Positions 22,352 to 32,455 of a stretch of DNA of 64,000 nt are shown in pieces. Numbering within the stretch: the first letter of the stretch is position 1; every line of letters starts with the position of its first letter. The DNA lies in NCBI GenBank assembly GCA_003049465.1, contig PYSS01000133.1, forward strand, positions 36,036 through 100,035. Reading direction: 5' to 3'. The position numbers and the translations under genes are program-made. Source of the stretch: Magnaporthiopsis rhizophila (taxonomy: Eukaryota; Ascomycota; Sordariomycetes; Magnaporthales; Magnaporthaceae). A model generated the notes under the pieces. It was not told where the DNA came from. It saw only the letters and a program-made list of their open reading frames with translations, and searched no databases.

Positions 22352-23300
22352 ATGTCGTGGAACAGAATCATTCGGTTTGTCGGCGAGGACGGCCAGGAGC
22401 ACTACGGCGAGCCCGTCGTCAGCTCCGGCTCGGAGCTCATCCCTCTGTTCGACCAGGGCAAGCTCGTGACAAAGGAGCTGGCGGGCTCAAGTCCCTTCGA
22501 GGTCTCGCCGACCGGAAAGGAGCTCCAGGTCAAAAGCCTCCTCGGGCCGCTGAAGCCGTCAGACGTGCCCATCGTTCGGTGCATCGGACTTAACTACATT
22601 AAGCATAGTGAGCTTCCCTCTACTCGGTCCGATCCCCATGTTCAAGAGTCTAACCCCTCTTTTCCCCACACAACCAGTCCAAGAAGGCGGCCGGACGCCA
22701 CCTCCATACCCGTCCGTGTTTATCAAGCCCTCCGAGGCCATCAACGACTGGGGCGCCGGCGTCAGGATACCCAAGGTCGTGACGGCCCACGGCGATCAGC
22801 TCGACTACGAGGGGGAGCTCTGTATCGTGATCGGAAAGGCAGGCAGGGACATCGCCAAGGAGGAGGCGCTGGCGCACATTGCGGGCTACGCGGTAGGCAA
22901 CGACGTTTCGGCGCGCAAGTGGCAGCGCGACCCATCGCTGGCGGGCGGGGTGCCGCAGTGGTGTTTCTCCAAGGGCTTCGACGGCTGGTGCCCGCTGGGC
23001 CCCATGCTGGTGTCACCCGCCGTGGTCGGGGCGGCCGACGGGCTGGCGCTCCGGACCTGGGTCGACGGCGAGCTCCGCCAGGACTCGGACACGGGGGACC
23101 TGCTGTTCAAGGTGGCCGAGATTGTGGCCTTTGTCAGCCAGGGCACGACCCTGCCGCGCGGCTGCGTCATCATGACCGGCACCCCGGCCGGCGTGGCCAT
23201 GGGCATGGCGGAGCCGAAGTGGCTCCAGGACGGCAGTGTCGTGGAAATCGAGATTGCCGAGCTGGGGAGGTTGCGGAATACGATGGTGTTTGAGAAGTAG
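22352..23300 (+). CDS. Fumarylacetoacetate hydrolase (FAH) family protein, possible fumarylpyruvate hydrolase
   Basis: Exons 22352-22607 and 22678-23300 (intron GTGAGC..ACCAG, phase 1) give 292 residues. The N-terminal segment ends at VRCIGLNYIKH; the FAH core begins with PPPYPSVFIKPSEA and contains the metal-binding glutamate region LDYEGELCIVIGK and GYAVGNDVSARKWQ, then FDGWCPLGPMLV and a C-terminal MTGTPAGVAMGM. All are hallmarks of the FAH fold that cleaves C-C bonds in beta-diketo acids using Mg2+ or Ca2+. Family members of this size include fumarylpyruvate hydrolase, acylpyruvase and oxaloacetate tautomerase/decarboxylase. The gentisate dioxygenase gene 1.2 kb downstream on the same strand makes fumarylpyruvate or maleylpyruvate hydrolysis the likeliest role; this is inference from context. 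Confidence 0.9.
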
Positions 23301-23524
23301 CTCAGGCGCTGGTGGCCTCCAGGAGGGGTCTTTTCCAATCTCCACCCTCAAATCATTGTCCGATTGTCGGTGAACGGACGCTACGGGACTCCTGCAGCAT
23401 GTGTAGTGGTGGCCTTTTCTATCTCGATTTATCCTTCCCAGCTTGGCAGCTGCCGTCTCGTTGTATCTTGCCTACCTGGGAAGGTCTGTCGGCCAAGCGT
23501 GGAGATGGGGAAACATGCTGGCGC

Positions 23525-23532
23525 TATAAAAA
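23525..23532 (+). promoter_or_regulatory. TATA-box-like element for the GFA-domain gene
   Basis: TATAAAAA lies about 100 bp upstream of the ATG at 23630, a plausible distance for a fungal TATA box with a short leader. Confidence 0.5.
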
Positions 23533-23629
23533 CGCCGAGGAATTCTCGTTCCCCAAGTCCTCTCTTCTAGGAAAGCCTGCACCCTTCACCGAACAACAAA
23601 ATTTGTAAAGCAAAGGCAAGAATTCAACC

Positions 23630-24195
23630 ATGGCCGAGGAGGAGATCTACAAGGGCTCGTGCTTGTGCGGCCAGGTTTCTTTCGAGGCTCGCGGAGCCCC
23701 GGAAGGCAACGTTGTCGCCTGCTACTGCACGCAATGTCAGAAGAATTCAGGGTCGACCCACCAAATTGCAAGCAGTAACCCCTCACTCAAAGCACAGGTG
23801 TGTGTGCCGCGCTTACATGGAGCTGACAACGGCGCAGGCGGCCGTCTTCCCCAAGGCAAACATGACGATATCGGACCCCAACAACTCCATCAAGGTATTC
23901 AATGTGCCCCCTGAGATGTGCTCAAGCGGGTTGCCCAAAGAAAAGGTGTTTTGCGGCAACTGCGGCTGCACGCTGTGGACGACCCCGGCAAGGCTGGAGG
24001 GCAGAGCCCGATACGTGCGGACGAGCCTGATTGTTGGCGGGTGAGTTTATTCGCCGCCCTGGACTGCCTATAGGATTGACTTTTCCAAAGACGCGTGAAA
24101 CAGAGTACGATGAACTGATCCTCATTCGCCCGACCCCTCGCAGGCTCACGCACGAAAAACTCCAGCCGAACGAGGTGATTTACAAAACCACATGA
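23630..24195 (+). CDS. GFA (glutathione-dependent formaldehyde-activating/CENP-V) domain protein
   Basis: Small zinc protein of the Gfa-like fold. Proposed exons are 23630-23767, 23838-24040 and 24144-24195, about 130 residues, the usual size. Zinc ligands are visible as GSCLCGQVSFEA (CxC), CYCTQCQKNSGS (CxxC with preceding Cys) and FCGNCGCTLWT (CxxC). The first intron as drawn begins GC (GCAAGC at 23768) and ends GCGCAG. An alternative uses GTGTGT at 23798 and inserts ten residues. The second intron is GTGAGT..CTCGCAG, phase 2. The name reflects a founding member that binds glutathione adducts; most fungal members have no proven reaction. Its place between an FAH-family gene and gentisate dioxygenase suggests a role with a glutathione-linked ring-cleavage intermediate. 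Confidence 0.85.
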
Positions 24196-24540
24196 GCAGC
24201 CTCTCGGGGAGGTATCCTGTGGGGTGGATCATGTTCAATGTTTCATACGCTCCCCGAAAGGGCAATTTGGGAGCGCTGTCAGTGGACACGCTGGGCGGGG
24301 AGCTGCTATGGAAACTCCAAACATCGGCCCAGTTCCCTGGAAATCGGCGCGGGGAAATGATGACTTGGGATCCATCTCATGGCGATAAACACGGGCGGAG
24401 GGATAGGTTAGATGTAATCTATTTCTTGTGGAATACGATCTTCCTGTTAGACATCTCGTGAACCTTTTGAAGCCACTGAAGCCCACCAATTTCCGTTTAA
24501 GCGTCGACTGCTTCCCCATCTACCATCTCAGTATCCCAAG
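24196..24540. promoter_or_regulatory. Promoter region of the gentisate dioxygenase gene
   Basis: About 345 bp between the GFA gene stop and the dioxygenase start. No coding signal is visible and no motif could be shown to be shared with the other promoters of the cluster by eye. Confidence 0.4.
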
Positions 24541-25609
24541 ATGACATCACAGCAAGACAAACCCTCAGCGGCCGCCAAGGCCGAGTACCTGGGCTCGCTG
24601 CCGGCCCAGAACGTCGCGCCGCTGTGGACCGTCATGTCGGCCATGGTGCCACCGCGGCCGAACCCAAAGGCCGTGGTGGCCAAGTGGTCGTACGCAGACC
24701 TGCTGCCGCTGCTCCTGCGCAGCGGCGAGCTGGTCGACACGCACGAGGCCGAGCGCCGCGTGCTCATGCTCGTCAACCCGGCGATGCGGGCGCCGCACAC
24801 CACCGACACCATCTACGCGGGCTTGCAGCTGATCCTGCCGGGCGAGACGGCGCCCGCCCACCGCCACACGGCCACGGCCCTGCGCTTCATCGTCCAGGGC
24901 GAGCGCGGCTTCACGGCCGTCGAGGGCAAGAAGATCACCATGCAGAAGGGGGACGTCATCCTGACGCCTAGCTGGGAGTGGTGAGTTTTGGCAACCAAGC
25001 AACCAAAGCCATTGCGTTGTGAAATCTTTACAGAGCAGCAAAGCTAAAACTTTGCACAACAAAAATAGGCACGACCACGGCCACGACGGCTCCGGTCCCA
25101 TGATCTGGCTTGACGGGCTCGACCTGCCCTTATTCCAGGCCTTCCCGACCAACTTTGCAGAAATGTACGCCTCGCCGCGATACCCGAGCGAGCCCTGTCA
25201 CGATGCGGTCGACATGCGCATCCCCTGGTTGACGGCGCAGGCCGCGCTCGACGGCCGGGAGGGCGTCTGGGCCACGTTCCGCTACACGCGCAGGCCTGCC
25301 GGAGGCGCGGATGTCGAGATCTCGAGGACGCTGGGCGCGCAGGCCGAGCGGGTCGACGCGGGATGCGCGAGTGACCCCGTCAGGGAGACGTGCTCGTTCG
25401 TGTACCACGTCTACGAGGGCACGGGGAACAGCACGCTGCGCCTGCCGGACGGGAAGGAGGAGGTGGTGAAGTGGGGGCCCGGCGACACGTTTGCCGTGCC
25501 CGCGTGGACCGAGAGGGTGCACCGAGCCGACGAGGGCGCGCGGTGCTATCTGTTTGCGGTGAACGACATGCCTACGCTCAAGGCGCTGGGTATGTACAGA
25601 AAGGAGTAG
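24541..25609 (+). CDS. Gentisate 1,2-dioxygenase (bicupin)
   Basis: Opens the ring of gentisate (2,5-dihydroxybenzoate) with O2 to give maleylpyruvate, using Fe(II). Exons 24541-24980 and 25069-25609 (intron GTGAGT..AATAG, phase 2) give 326 residues. The first cupin carries HRHTATALRFIVQGERG with His107 and His109, and PSWEWHDHGH supplies His148 across the splice junction. This spacing matches the three iron ligands of bacterial gentisate dioxygenases. The second cupin (FVYHVYEGTGNSTLR, WGPGDTFAVPAWTERVH) ends with FAVNDMPTLKALG, typical of the family. No targeting signal is visible, so it is cytosolic. The 3' end converges with the Zn2Cys6 regulator gene 84 bp away. This is the diagnostic enzyme of the cluster. 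Confidence 0.93.
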
Positions 25610-25692
25610 GAGCCGGCCGATGTCACGGCTATATGAAAATCGCAGAATAAAAATGAAAGAAGCTATCTCTATGCTGCACGTCTTCGGTTTGA

Positions 25693-28417
25693 TTATAGCA
25701 TGCTTATGTCAACATCAACGCCGCCGCCAATCCCCTTGCCGTCCGGCTGGCTCTGCAGCCAGTCCATGCCTACAGCAGGCCAGTAGAGATCAAGCAGAAA
25801 GTCGTCCGCCGCAGCTCCTACATGGTGGTGGTCCATCGAGGGTCCTATGACACCAGCGCCCTCGAATGCCGCGTTGGCTAGGGCCTGCCACGTCGTTGGC
25901 GTGATGGTGCCGCTCCCGTTCGCGCGGGTGCTTGGGCCTGTGGCCATGGCCGAGGGCGGCTGCGGATGTGGATACGCTGGGCCGTCCGCCACGGCCGCAT
26001 CCGTTTCGGGCGCGGTGGCCGACAGTTCCGCGCCTCGCTCGGCGGCCCCATCGCCCTGGGCCGAGCGCTGGTCGTAGATGGCGCGCAGGATCCAGAGGCA
26101 TCGCCTCGCAAACATGCTGCCGGACTGCTGGTACACCGAGAGTGCCTTGACACAGAGAGACCAGGACGACTGCAGGCGAGAAACGCCGTCGCCATGAACG
26201 CCAGGGGCAGCCTCGAGGTGGCAAAAGACCAGCCTGAGGTTTGGCGTCAGAAGAACGGCAAGAATCACCGTCCCGGCGGTATACAGATAGAAAATCGCGT
26301 ACCACCAAGGCACTGTCGCCCTGGCTTTTCTCCCCTCCTCGACTCCGTCCCAAACCAGGGCGATCAGCTCGTGGGCGGCCGAGACGCAGGAGCGGACGCA
26401 TGTCTTGACGACGCCGCGCTGGAAATCCGTCGTCATCCCGGCGGCATCGGCTTGTAGGAAGGCCCCTGATGAAAGCTCAACTGTTGTCGGGCGGAACAGA
26501 AGGATTCGCAGGTGGAGGTATCTTCCGCGCAGAGTTGCGGCCTGTTTGGGAAATGGAGAGGCTGACTCCGCCGAGATGTCACTGGCATCGGTGTCGCGAG
26601 GATGGACTCGAAGGTGGTCAGGCAGGCTGGCTTGCCAACGAGAAAGGCTGAAGTCGATCTCGTGCAGGCGCTGAAGGTCTGGGACATTCACTCCTTCGGG
26701 ACCGGCCCGCCGAAGATCGGGGTGTGGGGCATAAAAGTGCCTAAACGTGATGATGTCCAAGTCAGTGATCTTGCCCACCTTGAAAAGTCGGGGGCAGGAA
26801 ACGGAAAGATATTGCATACTCAAGGACGCTCATGAGTATCTCGGTCAGTTGCAGCGTGTAAACGTAAAACTCGACTGGCGACTTCCGACCAGGGGGCATG
26901 CTGGGCGGAGTTGAGCCGCTGCCTGGGTCCGCCGAAAGAAGCTCGTCGTCCACGGGCAGGGGCGAGGGAACACCCGTCTTCCATGCGACCATTGGTGGCC
27001 TACCGAGGATCATACTAACGGCCCTATCCAGCATGATGCATCCCCACCATGTCCGCCGTCGCTCCTCCCGGATGGCTTGACTCTCCCTGGGATGGTCCTC
27101 ACTGACGCCAATCCCCTGGGCGGTGCGGACTGCTGTGCCGATAGCGACCCAGCACCCGTTGACGAGATCTGTCGCCTGCAAGTACTGGGCGGTCAGGATG
27201 TGGGCCTGGACAAGGTGCAACGAGCAGCCATGGTCCACATTTGACTGTGTCAGGAGGGTCCGGGACCGCTCGTAAAATGTGTGAGCGCTTCTTTTGGACG
27301 AAGGACCTGGCTCCAGCGTCGAGGTAGCCGAGCAGCCTAGCGCGAGCATGATGTTGAGCCGGGCGTGGGCGGTGCGTACTGTATGAACTGTATCGTCTTG
27401 CGATGGCTCTTCGTCACCCCAGATCGTCTCATACCATCCCATGAACGACCCTTTATGTACCACGGGAAACAGTGGATGGAACGATTCCCAGTACCTGCTC
27501 AGGTGCGTATCCGCCACCCTCCGTGGAGGTAATATGAGTTCGTCCATTAGCAACTCCAGCGCCTCTCGGTCCCTCTTCGTCCTGCGGCGTTCTCGTGGAG
27601 CGGCGGCGGCGCCGTGCGATGCAGACGTTCCGCCCTCCGAGGGACTCAGTCCAGCAGCGTCTTCTGACCCGATGCTGGACATTCCCCGATGTCTCCTGGA
27701 CGACTCGCGCACCTCGCGCACAAACGCCGCTGCGCTGGACCGGCCCAGGAAGACCGCCCGGCCGGAGTCTGCCGATGCGCTCTCCGTAGCTCCCATGGCG
27801 CTCCCGGGCTCTGGCGACTCCAAGCCTTCACGTCCCATCACGGGACTGTTGCTGGTGTTTGCGGACTGCTCCTGGCCTAGACGCTGCATGTGGATCAGCT
27901 GGGAAGCCGCCATGTGCCTGTCGATAGGCGACGCGACGGCCGCGTTGGTAGCACCAGGTCCGGTGGAAACAGTCGCGGAAGCATCATGAGTCAGTTGGAT
28001 CTCATCGTAGGGCTGACCCGTGGGCGCCTGTCTTGGCGATGACCACTGCTTGCTTGGCCCGACGACGTGGCGCGGAAGCTGCTGCGTTGGCCCGTCCAAC
28101 CCTCGAGCCGCCCGCTCCAGCTCGTGGATGCGCTCCTCCAGCGACCGGACGTAGAGCGGGCTGATGTCGGACGCCTGCTGTGGGTCGGCGATGTCGACGA
28201 ATATGCACTGCTCCGGACTCACCCGCTTCCTGGCGCAGGAGCCGCACATAGGACGGGCTCCATCGCAGCGCACCTTGCGGTCCCGACACTCCTGACAGGC
28301 AAGCCGGGTCTTGCGGCGTTTTGCCGGAGGCGGTCCATCGCCGGCTGTGTCGCCGTCAACTGGGACGTCCGTGGCCGCCGGAGCGATGTCTGCGGTGGCC
28401 TCGCCTCCAGTATCCAT
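25693..28417 (-). CDS. Zn2Cys6 transcription factor with fungal-specific TF domain
   Basis: Exons 28417-26820 and 26740-25693 (79-nt intron GTATGC..GTTTAG, phase 2) give about 881 residues. A basic stretch (KRRKTR) precedes the binuclear zinc cluster at residues 41-71: CQEC, RDRKVRC, MCGSC and a final Cys71, followed by a linker and a coiled-coil-like dimerisation segment (LEERIHELERAARGL). The middle homology region (fungal_trans) starts near residue 320 (SRYWESFHPLFPVVHKGSF) with the diagnostic RRRTWWGCIMLDR. The C-terminal part is helical and ends in an acidic/hydrophobic tail that could activate transcription. It is divergent from the transporter at 29041 and convergent with gentisate dioxygenase, so it is the probable pathway-specific regulator. 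Confidence 0.92.
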
Positions 28418-29040
28418 TTATGATCAGCTGGTATGTGGGTGCTGATGGAGACCGACTGCTAGCCTCAGATGTGCTCGGGGAGCATCGAGACATGTTGGGT
28501 CTTTCCAGGATGAAAACGCGGGGAGACGAAACATTCGTCCGAAAATGTCGGGGGCAGAGACCATGTGGAGGTGGAGGGCTGGCGGTTGCAAGCGGAACGG
28601 TGCTTAACCGATTTAAAAAGGCATCCCCCCCGGTCGAGAGGGGAAACAAGTGGGTTTCTCCGAGTCATGTCCGCTCGAATTGCGGAGCTGGATCTCCATA
28701 GAACGGGGTAACCATGGGGAACTGGGGCGCCGGTGGACTCTCGTCGTTATTTCCGTTCCCTGGCCGGGCCTCTTGGTCGCCTTGGCTCTCAGGCTTAACG
28801 AGGCTGCAGGCGTGCAGGACCGGCAGGCACCCAGGTAGGTCCCTATTTAAGGAGTGTCGTCCTCCTCCGCCAGGTACAGCTGTCGGTCCTTGACGCCTTT
28901 CGCCAGCCCGCCTCCTTGACGACAGGGCAGCTCGCCCTCGAACCGTCCTGCCGGCACAAACCGCGTCGAGTCCCGCAGGAAGCACAGCGCATTTAAGAGG
29001 AAAGGAAGGCCCAAGTGCCGCTGGCCATCGGTTGCCCGTC
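28418..29040. promoter_or_regulatory. Divergent promoter between the Zn2Cys6 regulator and the transporter
   Basis: About 620 bp shared by two divergent genes. Zn2Cys6 proteins bind CGG triplets, and several CGG/CCG triplets are present, but in GC-rich sequence they are expected by chance. I cannot point to a defined operator. Confidence 0.5.
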
Positions 29041-30957
29041 ATGTTGGAGTTCGCGCGCGACCGCAACGTGATGCTCACGACCCATGTGAGCCTCAACATG
29101 CTGCTTGCCACCTTCGCTCTCGGCATCAGTGTCTTTGCTTATGGCTTTGAGGGTGGTGTTGTGAACACAATTCAAGCCATGCCGAGTATGTGTCATCCCG
29201 GCCACTGGCGGAAGGGCAGAGTGCCAAAGGAATCTCGGGGTTGGACATCGACAAGAGGGCCACCGACAGATCCATGAGAGGGAGACGTTGACAGTCATTG
29301 GACGCCTGGCACAGAGTTCGTCGAACAGTTCGGCGAGCTGAACCCGAGCACCGGAAAATACGTCCTCTCGCCCGATCGCCTGGCCTACCTCAACTCGCTT
29401 CCCCTCATCGCATACGCCTTCGGCGTTGTGCTATCAACCCAGCTTAGCGAGCGGTTCGGCCGGCGGGTCGTTTTCATCCTCATGAACTCCATCTGCGCTT
29501 CTGGTGCAGCTGTTTCGTACACGTCTACGACCTACGGCCAGATCCTGGCCGGCCGCATGATCCTGCAGATCCATATCGGAATGGAGGCGGCTCTTGTTCC
29601 CATCTTCATGGGTGAGCTAGTTCCGGCAGCCGTTCGCGGCGCCTTCGTCGGAAGCTTCACCTTTTCCCACATTTTCGCCAACTTCATATCCTCCATCATC
29701 ACCAACTTCACCAGCAAATACGCAGACCACAGCTCCTGGAAGATCCCGCTTGCCTGCATCTTCGCCTTCCCCTCCCTGGCCTTGTTGATGTCGGTCTTTC
29801 TTCCAGAGTCGCCTCGCTGGCTGCTGAGGAAAGGCCAGACTGAGAAGGGGGCGGAGATGTTGTCGTACATCAACGGAGCGAAGGAAGGCTTTGTTGTTGA
29901 GGACCAGATCGGACTCCTCCGTGAGGCGCTGGATGACTCTGTGGAGAAGGGCAGGTGGAGTGACATGCTGAAGGGCACCAACAAGGTACGAACTCTTCTC
30001 GTACTCGATGGTTGTGGCTGAAGAGATTCCCTGGTTGCTGACTTCACCTCTTTGTTCACTGACAGAGCCGCACCATCACCGCCTGCATCGCTGCTGCCTC
30101 TTCTATGCTTACGGGAATGAGCTTTGCCGCAAACTACGGAGCGATTTTCCTTACGCAGGTGAACGTTCTGGGTAAGTTAGAATGCATGCAAAGGCTGCTC
30201 CTCTCCCGGCTTCCATGCAAGCGCTAACTATTTTAGATCCATTTATGATTACCATGGTTAAGCGCGCTGTCCTCCTCCTAGGCCCTATTACAGTCATGAT
30301 CTGCATTGATAGGCTGGGCCGACGGTCGACGTTCCTTTTTCTTGGCACCGGCTCGGCTCTGTCACTGCTCGTCATGGGCTCTATGGGCAGTATCCAATCG
30401 CAGACAACAGACCTCAAGAAGGCAATTGTAGCCATGTCTATTGTCTTTCCGTTTTGCTACATCGGATCGTTTGGTTCCATGTACGTCTTTGTGCCCCGTC
30501 AAATTCTCCCTGGGCTGCAAGAGTCTAACATACACACAGCATGCAAATCGTACCTTCGGAGATCTCCCACATCAGTCTCCGCGACAAGACATCCATGGTG
30601 TACTGGATTGTCTCGGACGTGTGCAACTTTGCCGCCACCTTCACGCTTCCGTACCTGCTGCAGACCCCATACGCGAATTTGGGTGCGAAAGTCGGCTTCA
30701 TCTACGCCGCCACGTCCATCGGGTTCCTGGCCTGGGCATTCCTGTGCTATCACGATTTGACTGGCAGGTCTTTGGAAGAAGTGGACGAGATGTTCGAAGC
30801 CGGCGTCCCCGCTTGGCGGTCCAAGTCGTGGGTGTCGACCAGCAAAATGGCGCAGCTCACGGCGATGGAGAACTCGAAGGGTGGTGTCGTCATGGATGAG
30901 AAGAAGGCTTTTCACGTGGAGGAAGCCACACATATGGAGGGCCGGCAAAAGGACTGA
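29041..30957 (+). CDS. MFS transporter, sugar porter family
   Basis: Five exons (29041-29185, 29315-29985, 30066-30171, 30237-30480, 30540-30957) join in phase to about 527 residues and 12 membrane helices. The N-terminus FAYGFEGGVVNTIQAM is the sugar-porter helix 1. Further hallmarks are ERFGRRVVF, the helix 4-5 region GRMILQIHIGMEAALVP, PESPRWLLRKGQ after helix 6, DRLGRRSTF, and GRSLEEVDEMFE in the tail. The family carries hexoses, oligosaccharides, polyols and also quinate-type acids. Being divergent from the Zn2Cys6 gene of a gentisate cluster, it could import a carbon source feeding that pathway, but no residue proves an aromatic substrate. Confidence 0.9.
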
Positions 30958-32455
30958 TCGTCGCTAAATGTTTGCTGGAAAAAGAAGTGATCGTCACCGA
31001 TGGCGGCAGTTGTGCCTCACAGGTACCACACGCTCACGCAAACGCAGAGAACGGGCATATGTATGTACCCGAGCTGCGATTATCCTGCGCCATATCCGTC
31101 TATGGACTAGATATTCGGCCGAATGTCCGAAGCTTGAAGAGTTAGGCACGCCCACTCCAAACAACGGCTCCGTACAACACATTAGAAGCTGTCGAGGTCA
31201 GTCGGCAAGCGGGCAAGTCCGCCCGGAAGAGAGAGGACACTGGGAGGGAAGATGAGCGACCACACTCCATTCAACCGATAGTGGGCAAGAAAAAGTTGGC
31301 GTGCGGGGAGGGCCGCCAGGCGGAAGCGTAACCTAGTATCCATCTTTATTTTAACCTGCATCGACCCACCGCGAAAGGGCTGCAACCGAACGCATCCCGT
31401 CGGGAGGGGCAGCTGAAAACAACTGCACAGGCGAGGGGAACACATGGAGGAGGGTCGGACGAGTGCGGGGCGTGCCGAGAGACGGTGGCGGGAAAAAGGT
31501 CTCAGACGCCGGAAAGATGCAAATGGAGAGGATCGTGCATGGGCGCCGGGCAATAACGCGAGTGCCACCTCGACACCAGCACTTTTGAGAAATCTGAGCC
31601 GTCATTCGAACGTCATGGCGTACGACACGTTATTTTGCCGGATATTGAATATGCCCGACCGAGGGCGTCCGCGCTAACATCGAGAGCTGGCCTCCCCCCG
31701 GGCCTTGCATTACCCCTGGCTGGCCAGTAAGATTAAACCATACCGGGCATTCTGCACCTCTAATTGGCTGCTAGCAACATAGGTCGTCCGCCCTACGGCT
31801 GCTTTCGATCTAGGCCCATGCCGCCGAGGGGTGTGTTGTCCTCGGGCTCGTGTCCAGCCCTTGGCGGAGGCTCTGTGCCGACCATGGGGAATTCGGCCAT
31901 TCCTATCACAGGCCAGCACGGGCTGGGCCAAGAATCGGGGCGTCGTCGATGACAAGCTGAACAACGCCATTATCACTGCAACTCTGGCGGCCAAGACATG
32001 TTAGCGAAATGCCGACGCCGACAAGCCGCCGAGCCTGCCCGCCGTGGGTTCAGCCATCGATGCGACGCTGCGGGCGAGAACAGCCGGAGCGACTTCATGT
32101 TCGCCGCCAAACTCGCCGCCCTTCGACTCTGGTAATTTCATGGCGTGGGTGGGCCAAGCCAGCCTTAGCTCCGCCGATCTCTCATCTGCGGCGCCCCGGC
32201 CGACCTCCGGCTGCCCCCACAGGCAGGGCCGTAAGTATTGCGTGTTTGTCGTGCAGGTGCAGGCCTCACTTTAAATGACAAGGTGCCGCTTCCTCTCCAG
32301 CCCGCCCGCCAGGCACTCCGATGATCATCGTCGTCCGCCCGATCTTGTTCATCGTAGGCCTCTCCTCCTAGGATAGCGCAAGGGCGTGCCGTTGAGCTGG
32401 CCAACCGCCTATCCGCCCCGTCGCCCACTCATCCCTGAGCCCAAACCCTTTCAAG
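30958..32455. other. Long intergenic region, no gene seen
   Basis: About 1.5 kb between the transporter and the GH55 gene. Open frames exist on both strands but none shows a recognisable domain or splice-consistent continuation. The right end is the presumed promoter of the GH55 gene. Confidence 0.45.

Noticed and set aside
22352..30957. Secondary-metabolite biosynthetic cluster
   Set aside because: A regulator and transporter are present, but there is no polyketide synthase, peptide synthetase, terpene synthase or prenyltransferase; the enzymes fit aromatic catabolism.
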